From Meloidogyne chitwoodi (taxonomy: Eukaryota > Nematoda > Chromadorea > Rhabditida > Meloidogynidae): 64,000 bases of DNA. Position numbers and translations under genes: made by a program. This document shows, piece after piece, positions 42,031-52,899 of the stretch. Within the stretch, counting starts at the first letter, position 1. Each line of letters opens with the position of its first letter. The notes below the pieces were generated by a model. That model had not been told where the DNA came from, did no database searches, and saw only the letters and a program-made list of their open reading frames with translations. The stretch lies in contig JACZZP010000011.1 of NCBI GenBank assembly GCA_015183035.1, positions 1,922,001 to 1,986,000 on the forward strand, in the 5' to 3' direction.

Positions 42031-43762
42031 ATGATTTGGGGAGGAAATACAATAGGAGAAGAAGATGAAGATGAAGAAACTTTTGAAAATAAAAATAATA
42101 ATCATGAATTATCAACATCAAATCAAATATATCCAGTAGAAAGTCCCCCTCTTGGTTCTCGATTTGTTGGAAAAGTTGCTATTATTACGGGTTTGTAGAA
42201 ACTTTTTACAATTATTAAGCAGGCGTATTTATTTATTTTCTTAAGAATCAAATTGTTGGATTGACCGGGCAACAGCTATTTTGATGGGAAAAGAAGGGGC
42301 AAAAGTAACAATACACGGAACTGTTGAAAAAGAATTAAGGGTAAATTTGATTCTATTTTTTAAGTAAAAAGCTTCCTAATTTAAAGGAAACAATTGTTAA
42401 AATGGTTAGAGCAGGTATTGATCAAAATAATATTCTTGTTGTTCAAGGAGCTATAGAAAATGATCAGGCATTTTAAAAAAATGATAACAAATTATTTTTA
42501 AAAAATTTTTAGACTCTAAAAAACATTGTAGACAAAACCCTCAATAAATTTGGGCGTATTGATATATTGGTTGGTTAAATAAAAAGTTGAAAAAACTAAA
42601 ATAATGAATTTTTAAAGATTAATAGTGCTGGTGCAATCGGTCAAGCGCAGAGAAGTAACAGTCCAGCTTCTGCAATATCCAACAAACACAAACATAATAT
42701 ACTTAGACAAAACAGTGGAAGTGTTGATAGTGACAAGGAAGACAATGATTTATCAGAAGATGATGGAAAACGAAGTTTGGGCTTCAGAAATTCACTTGCT
42801 AGCAGGCGCCGGTGAATATTTAGGCTTATTTATAACTTTTACAATTGTTAGCAGGCGTATTTTATTGTTTTTACAATTGTAAATAAGTTTATTTTATGTT
42901 ACAACTGTTAGCAAGCATATTTATTTTTACAATTGTAAATAGGCTTATTTACAACTGTTAGCATGCGTATTTTATTTTTAAATAAACTTTAATCTTTATT
43001 TCTCTAATTTCTCTTAATTTAAGTTCTTCACATTTTGATTCACACTTTGACACACTTTTCAATATTAATCTCAAAAGGTACTGTATATTAAAATTGTATT
43101 TTTAAACTATAATAAAATTAAGTATTACAAAACTTACACGGTTGTGTGTTCCTTATCTTGAAAAAGGAAAGGGAGCAGTTGTTAATGTTAGCAGTTTTGG
43201 TGGTCAACAGGCGGTAATATTAAATATTTTTTGCTTCAAGTTTAATTTTATACCTTTACAATTGTAGTTTTCTGATTATGCATATTACAATACTTCAAGG
43301 GTTGCTTTGGGTAGGTTTTGTGAAGCTTAAAAATTTTGCTTAAATTTAATATTTAAAGATAATTATTGCCGTTCAATTGCTATCAAATATGCTCAAAAAA
43401 ATGTTAGAGTCAACAATGTTAGGTAAGTTAAAAAATTTTTTCTTTAAATTATATTTTTTACAGTCCTGGCTTTATTACCAGCGAAACAGCTGATGAAGCA
43501 AGCACAGTTAATAAAGTAAATATTTTTTTTTAATTATTATAGTTTTTGATAATATGATAAATATACTTTTTAATTAATTTTTTTAAAGTTTTATTTAAAT
43601 TGGATAAAAGAACACGTTCCAATGGCAAGAGGAGGAACAGCAGAAGAAATTGCTAAAGTAATAGCATTTTTAGCTAGCGATGATGCTAGTTATGTTACTG
43701 GAGCAACAATTGTAGCAGACGGGGCTGTTTCAGTATTTTCTAAACCGGCCGATTTTTTTTAA
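42031..43762 (+). CDS. Short-chain dehydrogenase homologue with lost cofactor motif
   Basis: About nine exons read as one SDR fold. An acidic N-terminal extension (residues 1-50) precedes [10 protein letters not shown]. Where the SDR cofactor motif TGxxxGxG should stand, the protein reads [15 protein letters not shown]: three glycines are replaced by Glu, Trp and Asp. The rest is typical: [35 protein letters not shown] (tetrad Asn), [11 protein letters not shown] (Ser), YYNTSRVAL (Tyr kept, catalytic Lys changed to Arg) and [20 protein letters not shown] near the end. A charged S/D/K-rich insertion follows NSAGA. The intron after ENDQ uses a GC donor. All exons remain open, so a pseudoenzyme or very recent pseudogene is likely. 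Confidence 0.75.
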
Positions 43763-44254
43763 TTTTGAAAAATTAAAATTTACTTCCTTAAAATTGTAAA
43801 GGATTTGTAATATTTAACAAAAAATTAATATTTTATATCAAAAAAACTTTATTTTTACAATTGTAAAATAAGTTTATTTTAAATTACAATTGTTAGCAGT
43901 TGCATTTTTTAATTTTTACAAATTCTAAATTTTCATTAATATTCTCCGTCTCATAAATTTGAATATTTTTTCGTAAATAAAATATACCTATGTACTAAGT
44001 ATTTAAACAAAATATTTTTATAAATAATTACCTAAATTAAAGAAAAAAAATTATTTTTGGGCTGGAGTTCTTTTTTTTAATTTTTAAATTTAACTATAAA
44101 TTATGTACTTTAAAAAACAAGTTTTTTCTTGTTAATTTATTTTTTAATTTCAAAAAATTTTTTTTTAATTTTTAATTAATTTTAAAAAATAATTTTATTT
44201 TAAAAAAGAAATTTCAACAAAATAAATATTTAATTTAACAAAATTTTTTATAAC

Positions 44255-44395
44255 TTTTACAATTACAATAGTTAATTTAAAAAATATTCCGCCTGTTTCA
44301 AAACTAATAAATTGACGCCTTTCGCAAAATTAATATATTTAAGTTTTACAATTACAATCATTAAAAAAATATTCCGCCTGCTTCAGTTTGTATTA
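44255..44395 (+). repeat. Direct repeat block right of the SDR gene
   Basis: Right-hand partner of 41815-41990: AAACTAATAAATTGACGCCT then ATTACAATCATTAAAAAAAT and TTCCGCCTGCTTCAG. Confidence 0.6.
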
Positions 44396-44871
44396 TTTAC
44401 ATTTTTACAATTACTGTCCCATTTTCTCGTGATTTTTTATGTTGCTAAGTAAAAAGTTTTATTTATTTTTATTTGTCTGCCTTGTTTATTGAACAGAGTT
44501 ATTAGTAAGTTAGACGTTCTTTTCTATTTTTACTTTTTTTAACCTAAACCAACTGTTTTTAAATTTAAAAAAATGAATATTATTTTTAATAAAAATTATG
44601 TCAAATTTTTAAATAAAAAAATTATTAATTTTAATATTGGTTTTATTATTTGTAAGGATTGGTATTGTACAGACAAAAAAGGTAAGAAAATTTTAATTAT
44701 AATTATTTTAAAAATTAATTTAAAAAATAAAAATATTTTTTTAATACTATAGTTAAGCAAAAAATTAAAAAGAAAATTTTTTATTAACCAAACACAAAGT
44801 GCTTAACCAACAAATTTCTAACATTATATTTCCTTAAAAGATAACAATTTTTGAAACAATTTTTATATAAT

Positions 44872-45076
44872 TAAATAGAGCAGAAAATTTGCTATAAAAT
44901 AAATGTAAAAGTAAAATTTTTTGTTATTTATAAAAAAAGTTATGAGCAAAAAACGAACATTTTTGTGAAAAATGGTTATTTTTGTGAGTTTTTTAATTTT
45001 AATATTTTTGTTTAAAAATATAAAAATTTCATTTTTAATAAATTTTGTAGCACATTTTCTGCTCTATTTAACAGTA
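44872..45076. repeat. Foldback repeat, AGAGCAGAAAAT arms
   Basis: TTAAATAGAGCAGAAAATTT and the inverse CATTTTCTGCTCTATTTAA bound about 165 nt of AT-rich DNA. A related half-site is at 41185-41205. Confidence 0.55.
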
Positions 45077-45533
45077 CAAAAATTAATTTAAAATCTTTTT
45101 TTATTCAAAAGTTATAGAGGTTAATGTTAAGTCAAGTTTAATTCCTCTTCAATGTACGAGACTCTAAAAGCTAAAATTAGATACTCACAAAAATAAAATA
45201 TTTAAATATTGTCATTTAGAGTATCATTTTATATTTTATTTTATTTTATTTTTTCACTGTAAAATTATTGTAAAAAATTAATTTTTATTATTTTAATCAG
45301 TTTATTTTTTTATTTTTTTTGTTTTATAAAAACAAATAATAAATGTTGTTGAATTAATATTTATTTAATGATTGATTTGTTTATACATTATTTATTTTCT
45401 ATTTTTTTCCTGTTTTTATTTTAATCTTCGCTGTTTGCCACGTGTATTTTAATTATTTTTGAATTCAATTTTAAATTTTTTTTCTCTAATTTTTATATTT
45501 TTAGATAAAATTTCTTCTTCAAATTCTTCACAA

Positions 45534-48500
45534 ATGTCTGACAATCTCAAAAAAATAACTAATAAATTTAATTTGCAAAACGGAACAATTTATTCAGAAG
45601 AACAAGAAGACATTTTTCAACCTCCAACATCTTTACTTGACGAAGCTCATATCTCTGGATTATCCGAATATCATAAAATGTATAATCATTCAATTAATAA
45701 TCCTGACGAGTTTTGGAGAAATGTGGCCAAACAATTACATTTTGATAAATTTTCTGATAAAGGACTTGAATGGAATTTTGATAAAAGAAAGGGAGAGGTT
45801 TGTTTTCTTTATTTTTTTACAAGTTTTGGAATCTCTCGGTCTCCTTTTTTAATTTAAAAAAATATATGTTAAGGGTCGTGGGAATGAGATTTTTAGGTAA
45901 AAGTTTGGGTATATGACCTCCTTGAATTTCTTTTTTTCTTGGCACTTTGCTTAAACAATAATTAAAATTCTTTAATGACTAATACTGTTCTATAAAGATT
46001 CTTCTTTCACTCTTTTCCCTTTAAAATCCAATTTGGCCCCTTAAATCATGAAAAAACAAGTTCAGAATATACTCCGGACAAACTGTCCTTCGTTACCCTT
46101 TTTCCTTTTTTAGACTTATTTAAACGATTCTTTTGACATGATAAATAATAAGGTTTTAATTAGTCCTCCTTTATCTACTTAAATAAACCAATTTTTATCC
46201 AAATTACTTTATGAATTAATTTAAAGTTATTTTGGGGGTTAATTGTTTCCCTTCATTCTACTCTCTTTTTCTAAATAAATTAACCTAATATTAATTTTAA
46301 AAATATAATTTTTTAATCTTTTTTAAACAACAGATATTTATTAGTTTTATGAGTGGTTCAAAAACTAATATTGCTTTTAATTGTTTGGAACGAAATGTTT
46401 ATCATCTTGGACTTGAAAATAGAATAGCCTATTTTTGGGAAGGAAATGAACCTGGAGATGAAAATAAAATTACTTATGGACAATTATTAAAAGAGGTTTT
46501 TAATTTTTTAAATTTTTAAAATTTTTAAAGTAATTGTAGAGGTTAAATCCTCTCATAGAGGTTGAGGAACATAGTTGGAGATGAAAAATTTTTTTAATTT
46601 TTTTTCTTTTACCAATGTCTTTAAAAGCTTCAAAATTTAATCCTTAATAATTCATTTTTATTTCAAAATATTTTTAAATGAATTTTTCTTTAAATTTTGT
46701 AATTGTGAAGGATTAGTTTTCTTAGGGTTGAGGTTTTTGAATGAAGCTAAAAATATTTTTTTTTTTAACTTCTCTTTTTACCCACAGCCTTTAAAAGCTT
46801 TAAAATTTAATTTTTAATTTATTTTTCTTTAAATTTATTTTTTAAATTAATTTAAAAGGTAATCAAATTTTCTTCTGTTCTACGTTCTAAGGGTGTAAGG
46901 AAAGGAGATGTTGTAGCAATTTATTTACCCATGATTTTGGAATTGCCAATTGCAATGTTGGCATGTGCTCGAATTGGGGCTATTCACTCTGTGGTTTTTG
47001 CTGGATTTTCTGCAGATTCTTTGGCTTCTAGAATTACACATGCACGATCTCGTATTTTGTATATTTTTGAATTTTATTTTTTTTTTAAATTTACCCGATG
47101 GGTCCTTACCAAATTTTAATAAATTTTAATTTTGGAAATGTCATAGACCGATTTATTTTATTTTTTGGATTTTTTAAATATTTTTTTTAAATTTTAATTT
47201 TCAGAATAACAGCAGATGGTTGCTTCCGTGGAAATAAATTAATTGATTTGAAATCCTTGGTAGACAAAGCAGCTAATATTTGTACTCTTAGAGGAGAATC
47301 GCTTGATAATATTATTGTTGTTGAACACTTGAAAGTATTTTTTTAATTAATTAATTTAATTTTTTTAAATTGGGTCATTCGAATGGCTTTGGGTTCCTTA
47401 AAAATAAAAAATTAATTTGTTGAATTACCTTAAAATAATTAGAGATATGTAGGCCTGAATATGGACACTAAATCTTGGATTTTTCGAGTGTCCATTTCCA
47501 GACATTTTGGAGAAAATTTTGGATTTCTTTTTGTGTATAGATTTTGGATTTTTACTTTAATTCAAATCTTTTTTCTGATCCAAGTCTATAAATTAAATTA
47601 AAACACAGAAACTAAATAAAGGACTTTAAGACTTTAAGAACACCTTTAAAAATTTTTTTAAATAATTTTAGAGGATTAAATCACCCAACGGATCATCACA
47701 ATTTCAAGAATCATCAAAATTAATAGAAGGAAGGGACTCAACTTGGGATAATGAAATGACAAAATGTAAAGAAGAAGAAAAGAATTGTTTGTTAGAATGG
47801 ATGGAAGCAGAAGATCCTTTATTTATTTTATACACTTCTGGGTCAACTGGGTCACCTAAAGGTTTGTGTTTTTTTTAATTTTAATTAATTAATAAATTTG
47901 TCACAAGACGTGATAATTTTTATTTAAATAAATTTTTAAATTTATTTTTGTTTTACTTTTATTTTTGCTAGTCGGCACAAATTTTTAATTTAATTAATTT
48001 AAAAAAAAATTTAAATTAATTTATTTTATTTAATTTTCAGGTATTTTACATTCTACAGCAGGATATATGTGTTATGTTTATTTGACTACAAAGGTTTTTC
48101 TTCTTCTTTAATTTTTTTTAATTTATATTTTTGAAAAATAGAAGATTTATTTTAATCTAAAAAAAATTAAAAAATTAATCTTTAAATTTTAATTTTTAAA
48201 AAAAGTGTTCATTTGATGTACAATCTGATAAAGATGTTTATTGGGCAACTGCTGATTGTGGTATTTTTAATTTATTTTATTTAAATTTAATTTAATTATT
48301 TAAAAGGTTGGATTACTGGACATTCTTATGTTGTTTATGGACCTTTATTGAACGGCTTAACTTCTGTTATTTTTGAAGGAGTACCTAGTTATCCAGGTTT
48401 TTTTTTCTAAATTTTTTTTATTTAATTAATTCCTTGATTAATATTTTTCAATTTTTATTTAATTAATAATTAATTTTTTAATTAATTTATTTAACAGATA

Positions 48501-50805
48501 ATTCTCGTTTTTGGTCAATTATTGAAAAATATTCGGTTACAAAATTTTATACAGCACCAACAGCAATAAGAGCATTAATGGCTTTTCCAGCTGAAGAATT
48601 TGTAAATAAATATAATTTAAATTCACTTAAAATTATTGGAACAGTTGGAGAACCAAGTTTTTTTTAATTTTTTTTAAATTAAATTAATTATTTAATTTTA
48701 AGTAAATCCAACAGCTTGGAAATGGTTATACAATATTATTGGAAAACAAAAATGTTCTATTGTTGATACTTATTGGCAAACTGAAACGGTTTTTTTTTTT
48801 AATTTAATTTTTTTTTTATTTTTTTTTTAATTTTTTGGGTTAATTTTATTGCTCGGCACCGAACTGGACTTTTTATTTAATTTTGGGATTTTTTCGTCCT
48901 CAGATTTTTTTATATTTTTGGAATTATTGACCTAAATTAAATTAATTTTTTTTAATTTAATTTACTTCAATAAATTAAAAAATAAGATTAACTTTTTTTT
49001 ATTTTTAAATTAAATTTTTAATTATTTATTTTTTTTTTATTTTCAGGGTGGACATGTGGTTAGTGTGTTTTTGTTAAAATTAAAAAAAAATTAATTTTTT
49101 TTTTAATTAAAAAATAAATTTAAATAATTAAATTTTAAAGATTGTTCCAATGCCTGGAGCTATTCCAACAAAACCAGGCTCTGCAACTCTTCCATTTTTT
49201 GGTGTTTTACCAAAATTAGTTGATATTGAAGGGAAAACAGTAGAGGTTTAATTTAAATTAATTTTTTTTAATTTATTTTAAAAAAGGGTCCAGGTGAAGG
49301 AAATTTGTGTTTTTCACAGCCTTGGCCAGGAATTATGAGAGTATTTTTTTTTATTTTATTTTTAAAATTTTGTTAAAATTTTAAAAAGAGTGTCCGCAAT
49401 GTTTGTCCGCAAGTGTCACTTTTTGCTTTAATTAATTGACTTTTTTGTTAAATTTAATTTAAATTTTTATTCTCCAATGTATTCAAAATATGCATAAAAT
49501 AAAATAAATTTTTTATTTTAATTCGTTAAAATAAAAAAAAATTTTAAACATGCGGATAAAACTTGCGGACATTTTAGAAAATTAAAAAAAAAATTATTTT
49601 TTTAATTAATTAAATTTTTATTTTTCAGTCAATTTGGTGTGATCATGAACGTTTTATTACTAATTATTTTAGTACTTATTCTAATAATTATTTTACTGGA
49701 GATGGAGCACGTAGAGGTTTTTTTTTAATTTTTTTTTTATTTTTAAATTTAAATTTTTTTTAGATGATGATGGTTATTATTGGATTACTGGAAGAATGGA
49801 CGATTTAATGAATGTTTGTTTTTTGTATTTTTATAAATTAATTTTTTTATTAATTTTTTTTTTTATTTAATTTTTTTTTGAGTTAAAAAAAAAATTTTTG
49901 GAATTTATTAAGGCACACACCCCATTTATTCGCAAGAATATATTTTTATATCAAAAATTAATTGAAAATAAAATTTCTTTTTTTGCGAATAAATGGGGTG
50001 TGTGCCTTAATATGTTAAAAAAATTAAATTATGAGGTACATTAGAGTCTTAAACAAAAAATATTTGGAGGTACATTAGAGTCTCAAATATTTTTTTAATT
50101 TTTGAGCTGTACATTAGAGTCTTACTTTTTTTATATTTTTGAGATGTACATTTGAGTCTTAATTATTTCTTTTTAATTTAAGGTATCAGGTCATTTACTT
50201 TCTACAAGTGAAATAGAGTCTGCCTTATCTTTACATCCAAATATTGTAGAAGCTGCTGTTGTATCAGCACCACATCCTATAAAAGGACATATTCCTTATG
50301 CTTTTGTTGTTTTATCGAATGATTTAAAATTAACTCAAGAATTAATTAAAGAAATTAAATGTGTTGTGAGAGATAAAATTGGAGCTATTGCCATCCCTGA
50401 TGTTATACAGGTTTATTTTTTATTTAATTTTTGGTACATTAGAGTCTTAAGTCACAACTTTTTTTGTTTATTTTTTTGTGGGGGCCATTTGAGTCTTAAA
50501 TTAAAAAAAATTTTTTATTGAGTACGTTTGGGTTTTTTAATAATTTATTTTTTGGTCCATTTGAGTCTTAATTTATATGACATTTAAGAGGATCTTAGAA
50601 GTTTATTCGAGTTTAAAAAAAATTTCTTTTCTATTTTAAGCAATCAATTGGTTTACCAAAAACTCGTTCTGGTAAAATTACAAGAAGAATTTTACGTAAA
50701 ATTGCGGAAGGTGATAAAAATGCAGATTTGGGTGATATTTCGACTTTAGTGGATGAAACAATAATTGAACATTTATGGAAAAATAGAGAAAATAAATTTA
50801 ATTAA
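45534..50805 (+). CDS. acs-19: Acetyl-CoA synthetase (AMP-forming)
   Basis: A long gene with about sixteen exons. Early exons give an ACS-type N-terminus ([30 protein letters not shown]). The core has [46 protein letters not shown], the P-loop-like [43 protein letters not shown] and [20 protein letters not shown]. The C-terminal domain ends with the acyl-adenylate lysine in [15 protein letters not shown]. It activates acetate to acetyl-CoA for lipid synthesis and histone acetylation. Start at MSDN; an upstream in-frame ATG at 45459 is separated by a TTTTTAG that may be a trans-splice acceptor. Introns contain a MITE (49908-50010), TGTCCGCAAG motifs and a repeated CATTAGAGTCTTA motif. Symbol by similarity to ACSS2-type enzymes. 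Complete. Confidence 0.92.
49387..49580. repeat. Inverted TGTCCGCAAG element in acs intron
   Basis: GTGTCCGCAATGTTTGTCCG on the left, and the inverse ATGCGGATAAAACTTGCGGA on the right, about 150 nt apart. Same double motif as the element ends in sir-2.1 (29290-29658). Confidence 0.5.
49908..50010. mobile_element. TA-flanked MITE, 103 bp, in acs intron
   Basis: Arms TTAAGGCACACACCCCATTT and the inverse AAATGGGGTGTGTGCCTTAA, extended by ATTCGCAA, with TA on each side (49906-49907 and 50011-50012). Fits a Tc1/mariner-type MITE. A single arm is at 571-592. Confidence 0.8.
50034..50580 (+). repeat. Dispersed CATT(A/T)GAGTCTTA motif in two acs introns
   Basis: The motif GTACATTAGAGTCTTA, or near variants, appears at about 50036, 50081, 50110, 50149, 50432, 50485 and 50561, in the same direction, in the introns on both sides of the exon at 50183-50410. 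Spacing is irregular, about 30-75 nt within each intron. Confidence 0.6.
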
Positions 50806-50964
50806 ATTAAATAAATTATAATAAATAGAAGATTATAGGAAAATAGTATATTGACAAAAATTTATAAATAGCCACATATATTGCCCCTAAAATAGTCACC
50901 GAAACTTGAGGACCATTAAACAAAAAAAAAGAATATAAAAACTAATTTTTTTTAAATAAAATTT

Positions 50965-51588
50965 GGTAAATGTGTAGTTGGCTATCCACCTGTACGCAAA
51001 GAACATTTGCAGTTTGCAAGCGCTCTTTGCATTTTTGGCGTTAAGAAAATTGCACGCTTATTTTTCCTTTTCCATTATGGTATTCCCTTTGGCATAGAGA
51101 GAAAAGAGGAAAATAATTAATAATTAAGTGAAAATATATTTATTTTATAAATGATCAAAGATGATAAATTTGGGACATGGATTCGTTTTATAAGTATAAA
51201 TATGTTATAATAGAATTTTTAAAAATATTTTCATTAAAGTTCCAATATATCCTTTTCTTGCCCAACTAATAATTCCTCGGAAGAAAAATTCTGGATTCTA
51301 TTGATCAAACTCTCGATATTGAATCAAGGAAAAAATCCAATTTTAATTATTGAATATCTACAAGGTTTCTGATTATTGAAGACTACTTTGATCATTTATA
51401 AAATAAATGTATTTTCACTTTATTATTAATTATTTTTATTTTCCTTTGTCCCTCTATGTGCCAAAAGGCATACTGTCATAGAGAAGGAAAAATGAGAGAG
51501 CGTCTTTCTTAACGCCAAAAATGCAAAGAGCGCTTGCAAACTGCTAATGTTCTTTGCGTACAGGTGGATAGCCAACTACACATTTACC
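50965..51588. mobile_element. Palindromic element, 624 bp, with 8-bp target duplication
   Basis: Long inverted arms of about 200 bp start GGTAAATGTGTAGTTGGCTA and include GTACGCAAAGAACATT and GCGCTCTTTGCATTTTTGGC. An exact 8-bp duplication, TAAAATTT, lies at 50957-50964 and 51589-51596. GG ends plus an 8-bp duplication fit a Merlin-like MITE. Non-coding. Confidence 0.85.
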
Positions 51589-51596
51589 TAAAATTT

Positions 51597-52021
51597 CAAA
51601 GGTCAAAGGTCTCCCAACGTTTCGGTGTCCAAAAAAATTTTTTTTGCTCCCAGTGACTTTATATATATTTTTTTTAAAAATAATTTAATATATTTTATAC
51701 CCAAATAGTTTTGGTGTTAAAAATAATAAAAGAAAACCTTTAAAAAATTTTATTTTTAGGAAAGAAAATTTTAAATGAAAAAAATATTTTTTAAAGGTTT
51801 TTTTTTAATAAATTCTCTTAAAAATAAATTCCATTAAATAATAATTTTTTTTTTTGTATTTTTATTAGTTGGAAAAAGAATTTTTTGATTTTATTTAAAA
51901 TTTTAGTGAATAAAAGAATTTTTTTTTTTAATTTAATTAAATATTTTTATTTATTATTTTATTAAATTAATTTATTTTTTAAAATTTATTTATTTATTTA
52001 AAGGAAATTTAAAAAAGAAGA
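51597..52021. other. Intergenic, T/A homopolymer-rich
   Basis: No gene, repeat or RNA seen. It provides the upstream region of the TMEM258 gene. Confidence 0.5.
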
Positions 52022-52374
52022 ATGGCAATTGATTTTTCAAAAATGCAGCCTTATAGTAGCCCAGTAAAATTTTTTTTAATTTAAAAAAATATTTAAATTC
52101 CCTATTTTTTATTTTAGATTAGTCCTTCACTTTTTCCACACTTGACAATTATTCTTCTTGGAATTGGGCTCGCTTCCACTGCCTATTTTTTTGTTAATGA
52201 GGTTTTTTTTAATTAATTTAATTTTAGTTTAATTTTTTTAAACTTTTATACAAGGTAACAAGTACAAAAAAGACTCGTAATATTTTCAAAGAATTAATTA
52301 TTGCTTTGATTGCTTCTGGCTTTTTGGGTTTTGGAGCTCTTTTTTTGATGCTTTGGGTTGGTATTAATATTTAA
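52022..52374 (+). CDS. TMEM258: TMEM258, oligosaccharyltransferase subunit
   Basis: Three exons give a protein of about 80 residues, the usual family length. [20 protein letters not shown] and [19 protein letters not shown] are two membrane helices separated by [10 protein letters not shown], a conserved TMEM258 loop; the end [11 protein letters not shown] is also conserved. TMEM258 (Kuduk/Ost5-like) is an ER membrane subunit of the oligosaccharyltransferase that N-glycosylates nascent proteins. Start at the first ATG; stop TAA at 52372. Complete and intact. Confidence 0.93.
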
Positions 52375-52663
52375 ATAAATGAGAAGAGAAATAAATTAAA
52401 AGAAATGTAATTGTTAAGAATAAAGAATTGTTAAAAATAAGTTGAAATATAAATAAATATTATTTATTTTTTACATTCCACTTTTGTAATATTTAATAAA
52501 TGATTGGTTTCTTCTTTTTTTAAAAAATTAAATTTTTTTTAATTTGAAAAAATTTAATTTTATTCAAATCCTCCCATTAACACAATAAAATCGTCTAAGA
52601 AAATTTAACAAAAAAAATTTTTTATAAAGGAATAAATTACAATCATTAAACAATTTTAGTCCT

Positions 52664-52736
52664 TAAGCGGAGTCGAACTCCTGAATATTAAATAAGTAGG
52701 CTAACGCGTTTGCACTGAACCAAAGTCTTACCTCTG
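52664..52736 (-). repeat. tRNA-like sequence downstream of BUD23
   Basis: Minus strand: ACTTTGGTTCAGTGCAAACG fits an A box and GGAGTTCGACTCC a B box. Acceptor stem is poor. Confidence 0.45.
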
Positions 52737-52899
52737 AAACCTAAGTAAAGATATACATATATAAATCAGCATTTTTAAATAAACTTGGAAGAAAAGACAG
52801 CTAGACACTTTGAAAGGCATATAAACTTAAAGATTTTTAAAAAATACTAAATTTTACTACAAAAATTAACAACAACAAAAAATTATATTTAAAAATTTT

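Larger units (their letters stand above)
43763..45533. other. Intergenic with direct repeat and a foldback
   Basis: Bases 43855-43915 have more TTTTACAATTG / GTTAGCAG units. Bases 44255-44395 repeat 41815-41990. Bases 44872-45076 fold back. There is no exon I can defend; the short frame beginning at 45459 may be 5' leader of the next gene. Confidence 0.45.

Noticed and set aside
50034..50580. CRISPR-like array
   Set aside because: Motif spacing is irregular, the units are degenerate, and the host is a nematode gene intron.
52664..52736. A functional tRNA gene
   Set aside because: A and B boxes fit, but I could not form a proper acceptor or T stem; the same holds for the other tRNA-like sites.
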